This document shows positions 25,873 through 34,448 of a stretch of 64,000 bases of DNA, piece after piece. The number at the start of each line of letters is the position of its first letter. Positions within the stretch are counted from its first letter, which is position 1. Source of the DNA: Streptomyces sp. NBC_01224 (GTDB lineage: Bacteria; Actinomycetota; Actinomycetes; Streptomycetales; Streptomycetaceae); contig NZ_CP108529.1 in NCBI RefSeq assembly GCF_036002945.1, positions 7,683,001-7,747,000 of the forward strand, given 5' to 3'. The notes under the pieces were generated by a model. That model was given only the letters and a program-made list of their open reading frames with translations. It was not told where the DNA came from and made no database searches. Made by a program: the position numbers and the translations under genes.

Positions 25873-27134
25873 TTGGCCGGCTACATAGAAGACCGTTGGA
25901 TCAAGAAGAAGAAGGACCCAGTAACGGGCAAGAGAGAGCGTACTGCCCGGTATGGGAAAGGGGCGCGATACAAGGTCGCTGGCATCCCAGGGATCCGTGA
26001 CAGATCATTCGCTACAGTCGAGGACGCCAAGGCGTGGCTCTGCCGGTCGGCGACGGATGAAGAGCGCGGCGAGTTCGTGGACCCTCGTGACGGAACCATC
26101 ACGCTAGCCGATTACATCGCGAAATACTGGGCACCTGGGAAGGCGGGCGCCCCGAAAACTCAGCAGGGGCACGAGCGTCGGGTGCGTCTCCACATCGTTC
26201 CGCATCTGGGACAGCTCCAGCTGAAGCAGGTAACGCCGGCGGAACTGCGTGTATATATAGCGAAGCTTGGCAGCTCCGTGAGGTCGGTCGACTATGTGCG
26301 TGGCACCTTGGGTGAGCTGTCAGGGATCCTGGAGACAGCTGTTGATGACAAGCGGATCGCTCGAAATCCGATGCGCGCGAAGTCGGTGCAGTGGCCGAAG
26401 GCATCGAAGGGGCGCAGGGAGGCGTGGTCGTTGGAGACTGTGCTCCGAGTACGTGATGTCATCAATGAGCGGAACAGGATCGCCGTTGTCCTTGGCCTGG
26501 GGTGTGGTCTCCGGCAAGGGGAGGTCTTCGGGCTGAGTCCTGATGATATTGACTACGCACGTGGTGTCCTCCACGTTCGTCGGCAGACTCAGACGATCGA
26601 CGGGAAGTTGTACTACGCGCTCCCGAAGTCTCGGAAGGCCCGTGCCGTCGACATGCCGCCGTCCGTGGCTGAAGAGCTGAAAGGCATGTGAGGGATTTCC
26701 CGCCCGTAGCGGTTGAGCTTCCCTGGGGGCGGCCAGGGGAGGACAGGCCGACGGAAAAGTTCTCGCTGCTGCTCACCACGCGATTTGGCAACGCCATCGC
26801 GGTCAATACATGGAACACCTATACGTGGAAGCCTGCTTTGGCCAAGGCTGAGGTCATCCCCCAGCGGCCCGAGGGAGCCAAGCCCTGGCAGTGGGCTGCG
26901 GCTCCAAAGGACGGTTTCCACATGCTGCGACATACCTACGCCTCGATCATGTTGGAGGCAGGCGAGTCTGTCGTCACCCTGGCCCAGCGGTTGGGGCGCT
27001 CATCGCCGACGATTACGCTCGGTTACTACGCGCACTTCATGCCGCAGGCCGGGAACCGGGGCCGGGCTGTGATCGACGGTTTCCTCGGAAAGCGGGTCGC
27101 TTGCCAAAACTCCCCAGATTCTCCCCAGGGCTGA
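25873..27134 (+). pseudogene. int: tyrosine site-specific integrase of the element, single-base frameshift
   Basis: Residues 1-272 (SAM-like N-terminal domain, then LGLGCGLRQGEVFGLSPDD with the first catalytic Arg) end at TGA 26689. Reading continues one frame over as VRDFPPVAVELPW, KDGFHMLRHTYAS (HxxR), LGRSSPTITLGYYAHFMP with the nucleophilic Tyr. One missing C at about 26685 (GGC[C]ATGTG) explains the break; restored length is near 420 residues, normal for the family. The usual GH box reads GR. The last seven codons lie in the 21-bp repeat. It would integrate and excise the element; as written it is inactive. Confidence 0.85.
27110..27130 (+). repeat. right 21-bp attachment-site-like repeat (attR)
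   Basis: Exact copy of 13667-13687. It lies inside the 3' end of the integrase gene, four bases before its stop. After excision the integrase would read through the core into left-end sequence and end two or three codons later, so the recombination site doubles as coding sequence. Confidence 0.72.
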
Positions 27135-27213
27135 TCGGGGTGATTCCCCAGGCTGTACGGCCCTGACCTCGGTCCGTGGATCTCCAGGGATCTGAGCCGT
27201 ATAGCCTGGGAAA

Positions 27214-28071
27214 ATGCTCACCGAAGTCACCGCGACCCGCTACGTCACGCCCTTGCGGGAGGGCGGATCGCTGCCCGGAATCGTCGAAGCCGACGACCTC
27301 GGCACCTATGTCATGAAATTCACCGGCGCCGGACAGGGCCGCAAGACTCTGGTCGCGGAGGTCATCTGCGGACAGCTCGGCCGCAGACTCGGCCTTCGTG
27401 TCCCCGACCTTGTACAGATCCAGCTCGACCCGGTCATCGGGCTCGCCGAGCCCGACCAGGAGGTGCAGGAACTCCTGAAGGCCAGCGGCGGGCTCAATCT
27501 CGGGATGGACTTTCTGCCCGGCTCGATCGGCTTCGACTCGCTCGCCTACCAGGTGGACTCCCGGGAAGCCGGACGTGTCGTCTGGTTCGATGCGCTGATC
27601 AACAACGTCGACCGGTCCTGGCGCAACCCGAACATGCTGATCTGGCACGGCGACCTGTGGCTCATCGACCACGGCGCCACCATGATCTGGCACCACAACT
27701 GGCCCGGTGCCCAGGTCTCCGCCGCCAAGCCGTACAACGCCTCGGACCATGCGCTGGCCCCGTTCGCCCCCGATATCGCGGTGGCCGCCGCCGAGCTCGC
27801 CCCGTTGGTCACCGAGGAACTGCTCACCGAGGTCGCGGCCGATGTCCCCGACGAGTGGCTGGTGGACGAGCCCGGCTTCGACTCCACCGACGAGCTGCGC
27901 CGTGCCTATGTGGAAGCGCTGCTGCCACGCGCCGCCACCATTCATGAGCGGATCACGATGGAGGGCCCCACCGAGCCCAAGCCGTCACAGGCCCCGGGCT
28001 GGCTCACCGAGCACCTCACCCCCTGGCCGCACCCCACCAAGAAGAAGAACGACAAGGACGGCCAGCGGTGA
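27214..28071 (+). CDS. HipA-like kinase domain protein (HipA_2)
   Basis: 285 residues. The HipA-type catalytic stretch is clear: WFDALINNVDRSWRNPNMLI with the loop Asp and Asn, then WLIDHGATMIWHH with the metal-binding Asp. A Lys in the N-terminal VMKFTGAG strand fits ATP binding. This free-standing HipA_2 family, paired with DUF3037 (here a GTGA overlap downstream), is widespread in actinomycete chromosomes and differs from canonical HipBA, having no HipB-type partner. A TAGCCT seven bases before the ATG and no ribosome site suggest a leaderless transcript. It sits 80 bp outside the right end of the element. Confidence 0.85.
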   Translation: MLTEVTATRYVTPLREGGSLPGIVEADDLGTYVMKFTGAGQGRKTLVAEVICGQLGRRLGLRVPDLVQIQLDPVIGLAEPDQEVQELLKASGGLNLGMDFLPGSIGFDSLAYQVDSREAGRVVWFDALINNVDRSWRNPNMLIWHGDLWLIDHGATMIWHHNWPGAQVSAAKPYNASDHALAPFAPDIAVAAAELAPLVTEELLTEVAADVPDEWLVDEPGFDSTDELRRAYVEALLPRAATIHERITMEGPTEPKPSQAPGWLTEHLTPWPHPTKKKNDKDGQR

Positions 28072-28451
28072 CCAAGCGCGATGTTTTCGAGTACGCGCTG
28101 TTGCGCGTGGTGCCGCGAGTGCAGCGCGGCGAGTTCTTCAACGCGGGGGTGGTCGTCTACTGCCACGCGCAGGGTTTCGTCGCAGCCCGTATCCATCTCG
28201 ACGAGACCAAGCTGCAGGCACTGGACCCGACCGCCGATGTGGTCGGTGTACGGGCCGCCCTGCATGCCGTAGAGGGCGTGTGCCGCGGCGGTGCGGACGC
28301 GGGCCAGGCGGCCCGCGACGACGCAGGCCGTCGCTTCCGCTGGCTGATCGCCCCGCGTTCCACCGTTGTCCAGCCGAGCCCCGTGCACAGCGGTCTCACG
28401 ACCGACCCGGAGGCCGAGGTCGAACGGCTGCTCGACCTGCTGGTGCGCTGA
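28068..28451 (+). CDS. DUF3037 protein
   Basis: 127 residues, with the DUF3037 pattern: FEYALLRVVPRVQRGEFFNA, GVVVYCHAQGFVAARIHLD, and RWLIAPRSTVVQPSPVHSG. Its GTG start overlaps the stop of the HipA_2 gene, and this pair is conserved across bacteria. Function unknown; a substrate or regulator of the kinase-like protein is a reasonable guess. No membrane segment or signal. Confidence 0.85.
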   Translation: MTKRDVFEYALLRVVPRVQRGEFFNAGVVVYCHAQGFVAARIHLDETKLQALDPTADVVGVRAALHAVEGVCRGGADAGQAARDDAGRRFRWLIAPRSTVVQPSPVHSGLTTDPEAEVERLLDLLVR

Positions 28452-28686
28452 TCCGCCGCCCTGCGGCGCCGTCCGCAGCCACGGCGGCAGCGGTGCCGCC
28501 GGGTGTGACATGCACCCCTGCGGCCGTGGGCCGTTGACACCGAGTGCCAGGGCTTCTAGCGTCTCGTCTGCTGAAGGTACTAAGCGGTTGCTCAGTTATC
28601 GGGAAGGCTCCGCGCACGCGAAGGTTCCGTGCCGGGGGTGCCCCGACGTCCGCTGAGCCGCGATCCAAGGGCGAGGAGAACCAAGC

Positions 28687-29448
28687 ATGTCCACCACCGA
28701 GCAGCGCGTCGCCATCGTGACCGGAGCGGCGCGGGGCATTGGCGCCGCCACCGCGGTACGTCTGGCGGCCGAGGGCCGCGCCGTCGCCGTACTCGACCTC
28801 GACGAGGCGGCCTGCAAGGACACCGTCGAGAAGATCACCGCCGCCGGGGGCGCCGCCCTTGCCGTCGGCTGCGATGTGTCGGACAGCGCCCAGGTGGAAG
28901 CCGCGGTTGTGCGGGTCGCCGCCGAGCTCGGCGCCCCGACGATTCTCGTCAACAACGCGGGCGTGCTCCGCGACAACCTGCTCTTCAAGATGAGCGAGTC
29001 CGACTGGGACACCGTGATGAACGTGCACCTCAAGGGCGCGTTCCTGATGGCGAAGGCCGTCCAGAAGCACATGGTGGACGCCAAGTTCGGCCGTATCGTC
29101 TCGCTCTCCTCCTCCTCGGCGCTCGGCAACCGCGGCCAGGCCAACTACTCAGCTGTCAAGGCCGGTCTGCAGGGCTTCACCAAGACCCTCGCCAAGGAGC
29201 TCGGCAAGTTCGGCATCACCGCCAACGCCGTCGCACCCGGCTTCATCGTCACCGAGATGACCGCGCAGACCGCGGCCCGGGTCGGCATGGGCTTCGAGGA
29301 GTTCCAGGCCGCTGCCGCCACCCAGATCCCGGTGCAGCGCGTCGGCCGCCCCGAGGACATCGCCAACGCCATCGCCTTCTTTACGGGCGACGAGGCCGGC
29401 TTCGTCTCCGGTCAGGTCATGTACGTCGCCGGCGGACCGCTCAACTGA
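28687..29448 (+). CDS. fabG: 3-oxoacyl-ACP reductase-like SDR (FabG family)
   Basis: 253 residues. TGAARGIGAAT (NADP-binding), NNAGVLRDNLLF, LSSSSALGNRGQANYSAVKA (catalytic Ser, Tyr, Lys) and VAPGFIVTEMT are close to FabG. It would reduce a 3-oxoacyl thioester with NADPH. GAGGAG lies seven bases upstream of the ATG. The genomic context (a second SDR 21 bp downstream) is not the core fatty-acid operon, so it is likely an auxiliary reductase; the gene symbol denotes family only. Confidence 0.88.
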   Translation: MSTTEQRVAIVTGAARGIGAATAVRLAAEGRAVAVLDLDEAACKDTVEKITAAGGAALAVGCDVSDSAQVEAAVVRVAAELGAPTILVNNAGVLRDNLLFKMSESDWDTVMNVHLKGAFLMAKAVQKHMVDAKFGRIVSLSSSSALGNRGQANYSAVKAGLQGFTKTLAKELGKFGITANAVAPGFIVTEMTAQTAARVGMGFEEFQAAAATQIPVQRVGRPEDIANAIAFFTGDEAGFVSGQVMYVAGGPLN

Positions 29449-29468
29449 CCCGAAGGGTTTCGGACATC

Positions 29469-30224
29469 ATGACTGTGCAGGACAGTGGGAAGGTCGCGCT
29501 CATCACGGGCGCGAGCCGGGGCATCGGCTACGGCATCGCCGAGGCGCTCGTGGCGCGCGGCGACCGGGTGTGCATCACCGGACGAGGCGAGGACGCTCTC
29601 AAGGAGGCCGTCGAGCAGCTCGGCTCCGACCGTGCCATCGGCGTGGCGGGCAAGGCGCACGACGAGGCGCACCAGGTGGCGGCGGTCGAGCGCACCATGG
29701 AGGTGTTCGGCCGTGTCGACTTCCTGATCAACAACGCCGGTACGAATCCGGTCTTCGGCCCGATCGCGGAGCTCGACCTCAACGTCGCCCGCAAGGTTTT
29801 CGAGACGAATGTGATCTCGGCGCTCGGCTTCGCCCAGCAGACCTGGAAGGCCTGGCAGAAGGAGAACGGCGGGGCGATCGTCAACATCGCCTCGGTCGCC
29901 GGAATCTCCGCCTCGCCGTTCGTCGGCGCGTACGGCATGAGCAAGGCCGCCATGGTCAATTTGACCCTCCAGCTGGCGCACGAGTTCGCGCCGGTCGTCC
30001 GGGTCAACGCGATCGCCCCCGCGGTGGTGAAGACGAAGTTCGCCCGGGCGCTGTACGAGGGTCGTGAGGCCGAGGTTGCCGCGGCCTATCCACTCGGCCG
30101 GCTGGGAGTCCCCGAGGACATCGGCGGCGCCGCCGCGTTCCTCACGTCGAGCCAGAGCGACTGGATCACGGGACAGACCCTGGTGGTCGACGGCGGGATC
30201 TTCCTGAATGCGGGCGTGAGCTGA
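29469..30224 (+). CDS. SDR-family oxidoreductase
   Basis: 251 residues: TGASRGIGYGI, NNAGTNPVFGPIAEL, IVNIASVAGISASPFVGAYG with YGMSKAAMVNLT (catalytic Tyr and Lys), and the C-terminal WITGQTLVVDGGIFLN typical of classical SDRs. It follows the FabG-like gene by 21 bp, with AAGGG upstream of ATG 29469, so the two are co-transcribed. Together they may reduce consecutive intermediates or different chain lengths; substrate unknown. A strong hairpin 40 bp downstream ends the operon. Confidence 0.88.
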   Translation: MTVQDSGKVALITGASRGIGYGIAEALVARGDRVCITGRGEDALKEAVEQLGSDRAIGVAGKAHDEAHQVAAVERTMEVFGRVDFLINNAGTNPVFGPIAELDLNVARKVFETNVISALGFAQQTWKAWQKENGGAIVNIASVAGISASPFVGAYGMSKAAMVNLTLQLAHEFAPVVRVNAIAPAVVKTKFARALYEGREAEVAAAYPLGRLGVPEDIGGAAAFLTSSQSDWITGQTLVVDGGIFLNAGVS

Positions 30225-30262
30225 GAGCGGCCTGAGCGGTTTTGGCCCTGATTGACTCAAGT

Positions 30263-30296
30263 GCCCCGTCGGGCCTGCGGATTGACCCGACGGGGC
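30263..30296 (+). terminator. strong terminator hairpin after the SDR operon
   Basis: GCCCCGTCGGG (30263-30273) and CCCGACGGGGC (30286-30296) are perfect 11-bp inverted copies around a 12-base loop, 38 bases after the SDR stop. No T-run, as usual in Streptomyces. Confidence 0.8.
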
Positions 30297-30342
30297 GCTG
30301 CGGTATGGTCTGCCGACCCATGGCTGATCGAGGAGCGTTCAC

Positions 30343-31923
30343 GTGTTCTACCGGGCCAGTCTGCAGGCCGCTGCAGTCCTTGCTTCCCTCTCTCTGCTGG
30401 CAGGCTGCGGACTTCTCTCCGACAGCGGCTCGAAAACGGAGCAGAAGATAGTCGTCGGTACGACCAGCGAGCCCTCCACCCTCGATCCGGCGGCGGCGTG
30501 GGACAACTCCTGGGAAATGATGCGAAATGTCTTCCAGACTCTGGTGAGTTTCCCCACAGGAAGCACGAGCCCCGAGCCCGATGCGGCGGAATGGTGCAAG
30601 TTCACCGACATGACCAGTACGGCCTACCGGTGCAAACTCCGCAAGGGCCTGAAATTCTCCAATGGCGACAAACTCGACGCCGAGGCCGTGAAGTACTCCA
30701 TGGACCGGATCACGGCCATCAAGGTCAAGGGCGGCCCTGTCGGCATGCTCGGCTCGCTCGACCGGGTCGAGACCAAGGGGGACGACATCGTCGTCTTCCA
30801 TCTCTCCAAGCCGGACGCCACATTCCCGTTCATCCTCGCCACGCCCGCGATGTCGCTGGTGGCGCCCAGCGACTATTCGAAGCACAAGGTCCGCAGCGAC
30901 GGAAAGGTCACCGGATCCGGTCCCTATCTCCTGGATTCGTACAAGCCGGGGAACCGGGCCGAACTGGTGAAGAATCCGGACTACAAGGGTTTCGCCAACC
31001 GTAAGAACGATGCTGTGACCATCCGGTACTTCAAGGATTCCGCCCCCGTGGTCGCGGCGCTGAAGAAGAACGAGATCGACGCGATCTACCGCGGCCTCAC
31101 CGCCGAGGAGGTCGTCAGCCTGGAAGACAACAAGGACAAGAACAGCAATCTGCAGATTGTCGAGACGGTCGGCGCGGACATCCGCTTCCTGGTCTTCAAC
31201 CCCAAGGATCCGGCCGCCGGGAATGCGGCCGTACGGCGGGCCATCGCCCAGCTCGTCGACCGTGACGCCCTGGTGGCCAAGGTCTACCAGGGGACGGCCG
31301 AGCCGCTGTACTCCATGGTCCCCAAGGGCATCGCCGGACACACCACCAGCTTCTTCGACGCATACGGTGATCCGGACAAGGGCAAGGCGAAGCAGATCCT
31401 CGCCAAGGCGGGCATCACCAAGCCCGTCTCGATGACGTTCTGGTTCACGACCGACCGGTACGGCTCTTCCACGGCCCCCGAGTTCGACGAGCTGAAGCGA
31501 CAGCTGGAAGCCTCCGGGCTGTTCCGGATCACACTGAAGAGCAAGCCCTGGAAGGAGTTCCAGGAAGGCTTCACCAAGGGCCAGTACCCCGTTTTCGGCC
31601 GCGGCTGGTTCCCGGACTTCCCGGACCCGGACAACTTCATCGCCCCCTTCGTGGGCAAGGACAGCGTCACCGGGATGCCGTACATGAAGAGCGAGATCAG
31701 CGAGCAGCTGCTGCCGCAGACCCGCAAGGAGAGCGACCGGGGCGCGGTCAGCAAGCAGTTCGAACGGGCGCAGCAGATCCTGGTCGACGACGTGCGGCTG
31801 CTGCCGCTGTGGCAGGGCAAGCTGTACGTCGCGGCGGGCGAGGACATCGGGGGCGGCGAGCGTGCCCTGGACCCGCAGACGGTCATGCAGATGTGGGAGC
31901 TGTACCGCAAGGCCAGCTGGTAG
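30343..31923 (+). CDS. peptide-type ABC transporter substrate-binding lipoprotein
   Basis: 526 residues, SBP_bac_5 family. A signal peptide ends in the lipobox LLAGC (Cys22), so the protein is lipid-anchored outside the membrane. The family core is clear: VVGTTSEPSTLDPA, KFSNGDKLDAEAVKYSMDRI, SGPYLLDSYKPGNRAELVKN and the WFPDFPDPDNFI segment. It would bind oligopeptides or similar solutes. GTG start with AGGAG upstream. No permease or ATPase genes follow (the next is ung), so it must share a transporter encoded elsewhere or act as an orphan receptor. Confidence 0.9.
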   Translation: MFYRASLQAAAVLASLSLLAGCGLLSDSGSKTEQKIVVGTTSEPSTLDPAAAWDNSWEMMRNVFQTLVSFPTGSTSPEPDAAEWCKFTDMTSTAYRCKLRKGLKFSNGDKLDAEAVKYSMDRITAIKVKGGPVGMLGSLDRVETKGDDIVVFHLSKPDATFPFILATPAMSLVAPSDYSKHKVRSDGKVTGSGPYLLDSYKPGNRAELVKNPDYKGFANRKNDAVTIRYFKDSAPVVAALKKNEIDAIYRGLTAEEVVSLEDNKDKNSNLQIVETVGADIRFLVFNPKDPAAGNAAVRRAIAQLVDRDALVAKVYQGTAEPLYSMVPKGIAGHTTSFFDAYGDPDKGKAKQILAKAGITKPVSMTFWFTTDRYGSSTAPEFDELKRQLEASGLFRITLKSKPWKEFQEGFTKGQYPVFGRGWFPDFPDPDNFIAPFVGKDSVTGMPYMKSEISEQLLPQTRKESDRGAVSKQFERAQQILVDDVRLLPLWQGKLYVAAGEDIGGGERALDPQTVMQMWELYRKASW

Positions 31924-32010
31924 GCCCCGGCAGGGCTCGCAGGGTCCGTTGTCAGTGGCCCCCGGTAGGTTCTCGGTTGAAGAACTGATTACTTGACGGA
32001 GGTTGTTGAC

Positions 32011-32694
32011 GTGACCGACACCGACCTGCTGCCCGAATCCTGGCGCGGCGTCCTCGGCGAAGAGCTGCAGAAGCCCTATTTCAAGGAGCTCACCGAGTTC
32101 GTCGAGGAGGAGCGGGCCAAGGGGCCGGTATATCCGCCGCGCGACCAGGTGTTCGCAGCCCTGGACGCCACGCCCTACGACAAGGTGAAGGTCCTCGTCC
32201 TTGGTCAGGACCCGTATCACGGGGAGGGGCAGGGACACGGGCTGTGCTTCTCCGTGCGGCCGGGCGTGAAGACGCCGCCCTCCCTGCGCAACATCTACAA
32301 GGAGATGAAGGAGGAGCTCGGCCTGCCGGTCCCGGACAACGGGTATCTGATGCCGTGGGCCGAGCAGGGCGTGCTCCTGCTCAACGCCGTGCTGACGGTG
32401 CGCGCGGGCGAGGCGAACTCGCACAAGGGCAAGGGCTGGGAGAAGTTCACCGACGCGGTGATCCGCGCCGTCGCCTCGCGGCCCGATCCGGCGGTCTTCG
32501 TGCTCTGGGGCAACTACGCGCAGAAGAAGCTTCCGCTGATCGACGAGGAGCGCCATGTGGTGGTGAAGGGTGCGCACCCGTCACCACTGTCCGCCAAGAA
32601 GTTCTTCGGCTCCCGTCCGTTCACGCAGATCAACGAGGCGGTGGCGGCGCAGGGGCACGAGGCCATCGACTGGCGCATCCCCGACCTGGGCTGA
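32011..32694 (+). CDS. ung: uracil-DNA glycosylase, family 1
   Basis: 227 residues. The water-activating loop GQDPYHGEGQ (Asp67) and the Leu-intercalation loop GAHPSPLSA with its histidine (near 190) are intact, along with LLLNAVLTVRAG and VFVLWGNYAQ. It removes uracil from DNA in base-excision repair. GTG 32011 is chosen because GGAGG lies eight bases upstream; a TTG six codons earlier is also in frame. Monocistronic. Confidence 0.95.
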   Translation: MTDTDLLPESWRGVLGEELQKPYFKELTEFVEEERAKGPVYPPRDQVFAALDATPYDKVKVLVLGQDPYHGEGQGHGLCFSVRPGVKTPPSLRNIYKEMKEELGLPVPDNGYLMPWAEQGVLLLNAVLTVRAGEANSHKGKGWEKFTDAVIRAVASRPDPAVFVLWGNYAQKKLPLIDEERHVVVKGAHPSPLSAKKFFGSRPFTQINEAVAAQGHEAIDWRIPDLG

Positions 32695-32862
32695 CGCTGC
32701 GGTTTCGGCCCGGGCCGGCGGCGGGGGCCCGGTGGACAGGTCCGGGCCGGGGGTGGGCGCCCGGTGGACAGGTCCGGGACGCCCGCCCGAGCCTCAGCGG
32801 GATTGACCGCAGCTGCGGCTAGCGTCGAATGGAAACGGGTGGACGTGGACAGGGAGGCCGCA

Positions 32863-33348
32863 GTGACGGAGCAGCGGGAGGCGTCGAAGGATGCCGTCAT
32901 GACCAGGATCGGCCAGGCGATCATGCTGCTGCACGGTGGCGACCGGGAGGAGGCCCGCAATCGCTTCGGCGAGCTCTGGGCGGAGATCGGCGAGGACGGG
33001 GACGCCCTGCACCGGTGCACCCTCGCCCACTACATGGCCGACACGCAGGACGACCCCGGGGATGAGCTGGCCTGGGACCTGAGGGCGTTGACCGCGGCCG
33101 GTGGCCTGACCGACGAGCGCGCGGCACAGCACTCCGATGCGCTCGCGGTGCGGGCGTTCTATCCCTCGCTCCATCTCAATCTCGCGGCGGACTATGTGAA
33201 GCTCCACCGTCCCGAGGCGGCCCGGATCCATCTGGACCGGGCGCGCGCCGCCTCCGGTGTGCTCGCGGACGACGGGGCTGATGACGGGTACGGGGGAGGG
33301 GTCCGCGCGGCGATCGCGCGGCTGGAGCTGAGGCTGCGGGAGCTGTGA
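32863..33348 (+). CDS. tetratricopeptide-repeat protein
   Basis: 161 residues, all helical, with TPR-like pairs: AIMLLHGGDREEARNRFGEL, HYMADTQDDPGDELAWDLRA, and YPSLHLNLAADYVKLHRPEAARIHL split over repeats. This short conserved protein is common in Streptomyces and probably scaffolds protein contacts in the cytoplasm. GTG 32863 has GGGAGG five bases upstream; an earlier GTG at 32839 is possible. A hairpin follows immediately. No specific partner can be inferred. Confidence 0.75.
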   Translation: MTEQREASKDAVMTRIGQAIMLLHGGDREEARNRFGELWAEIGEDGDALHRCTLAHYMADTQDDPGDELAWDLRALTAAGGLTDERAAQHSDALAVRAFYPSLHLNLAADYVKLHRPEAARIHLDRARAASGVLADDGADDGYGGGVRAAIARLELRLREL

Positions 33349-33350
33349 GA

Positions 33351-33379
33351 GGTGGCCCGGCCATGGCGGACGGGCCACC
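33351..33379. terminator. bidirectional terminator hairpin
   Basis: GGTGGCCCG (33351-33359) and CGGGCCACC (33371-33379) pair perfectly over 9 bp around an 11-base loop, between the convergent TPR and lipoprotein genes. It probably serves both. Confidence 0.7.
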
Positions 33380-33402
33380 CGCTCGGCTCTCGCAGGCCGG
33401 GT

Positions 33403-33855
33403 TCAGCGGCCGTAGGTGTGCTCGCAGATCCGGGACTGCGGGCTGCCCGCGGGCCAGTGCCCGTATCCCCGTCCCAGTGCGCAGGCGTCCTTCCCGGTGA
33501 CGGGGTCCGGCATGGCCGGGACGGGCGCGGTCACGGCGGGCGGGGCCTGACGCGGCCGAGGCCGCGCCGCCCCGGGGTACTTCCGTTGCTGTGGTGCGCC
33601 GGGCGCGGCGCGGCGGGTGTCCGGCGGTGCGCCGGGCGCCGGGGCGGATGCGGAGGCGGACGGCTCGGGGGCCGGTACGGCTCCCAGGCTGTCGTGGACC
33701 GGCGGCCGCACGATCTGTGGCGCCAGGTCCTGGGCGGGCCGGCTGGTCCCGGGCCGGGACGGAACGTCCGGCTGCGGCGCCACGGACACACAGCCGGACA
33801 GTGTCGTAACCGCCACGCCGACCAGGAGCTTCACGGTGATTCGGGTTCGTTGCAC
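33403..33855 (-). CDS. proline-rich putative lipoprotein
   Basis: 150 residues from GTG 33855. The start (ITVKLLVGVAVTTLSGCVSV) is a short lipoprotein signal with lipobox LSGC. The middle is a Pro/Ala/Ser-rich low-complexity stretch, likely extended across the cell wall, and the C-terminus is a small conserved-looking tip (DACALGRGYGHWPAGSPQSR, ICEHTYGR) with two cysteines that may form a disulfide. No known family. A start at 33918 would place charged residues before the signal and is less likely. Confidence 0.65.
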   Translation of the reverse strand: MQRTRITVKLLVGVAVTTLSGCVSVAPQPDVPSRPGTSRPAQDLAPQIVRPPVHDSLGAVPAPEPSASASAPAPGAPPDTRRAAPGAPQQRKYPGAARPRPRQAPPAVTAPVPAMPDPVTGKDACALGRGYGHWPAGSPQSRICEHTYGR

Positions 33856-33930
33856 CTGATCAACTCTGCTGTGCGGACCCGGTTTTGAGTGAGCCGGAAA
33901 GCCAAGATTGGCCCGCACGAGTGACGCCGG

Positions 33931-34235
33931 TCAGCGCAATGCCGCCTGCGATCCGAGCATCCCGCGCAGCAGTTCGGTGAAGCCGGTAGCAGCTCCTTCT
34001 CGGTCGGTACGGAGCGGTGGTACGACCCCGCGGCGCACGAGAACATCAGCCCCTCGCACCAGGCCACCAGGGACACGGTGTGCCGCTCGGGCTCGAACCC
34101 TGGGGGAGTCCGGCGCGCTCGTCCACCGCGCGGTGGGTCAGGCTGCGCATCCCGCGTTCGGCGAGGAGCGCGAGGGCGGCATCGGAAATGAGATCGGCCC
34201 GGGAGGTGCCGGTGGTGCGTGTGGCCCTACGCCCA
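33931..34235 (-). pseudogene. TetR-family regulator remnant with internal deletion
   Basis: The 5' part encodes a TetR DNA-binding helix set (LISDAALALLAERGMRSLTH, RAVDERAGLPQGS). It then jumps to a C-terminal effector-domain end in other frames (VSLVAWCEGLMFSCAAGSYH, then TGFTELLRGMLGSQAALR and stop). About 100 residues between the HTH and the last helices are missing, with at least two frame changes. It is divergent from the Gfo/Idh gene, which it may once have regulated. Confidence 0.7.
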
Positions 34236-34448
34236 CGGGGCCGCCGTCGCCCCCGCCGGAGAACGTGCTGCCGACGACGCATCTTCGACGGCACCGCGGA
34301 CTGGCAGCCGCCGCAGCACACGTATGCTGCCCCGACGAAGGAAGCGCACAGGTCACTGCGGCAGACATCGGCTCGAAGCGCTCGACGGGGCACCCTCGAC
34401 CGGTGAACACCGCGCCGGTCGGCGCTGAACAGTGAGAGGGAGACCCCT

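Larger units (their letters stand above)
13667..27130. mobile_element. integrated element (genomic island) bounded by 21-bp direct repeats
   Basis: An exact 21-bp direct repeat occurs at 13667-13687 and 27110-27130. The right copy overlaps the 3' end of a tyrosine-integrase gene preceded by an excisionase-like HTH gene, the usual arrangement at one end of an integrative element. Inside are an HNH nuclease, an XRE-DUF5753/DUF397 pair, a phosphatase with a synthetase-like/ASCH protein, a DUF89 phosphatase and many relics. Outside lie ordinary chromosomal genes (MarR to the left, HipA_2/DUF3037 to the right). No replication or conjugation genes were seen, so it looks like a decayed or non-self-transmissible element. 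Confidence 0.75.

Noticed and set aside
30166..32577. 803-residue minus-strand frame opposite the lipoprotein and ung genes
   Set aside because: Covers two well-supported plus-strand genes and their terminator; composition is that of a shadow frame.
34236..34448. Possible coding region before the Gfo/Idh gene
   Set aside because: No frame with family resemblance; the stretch is best read as the upstream region of the TetR remnant and the oxidoreductase gene.
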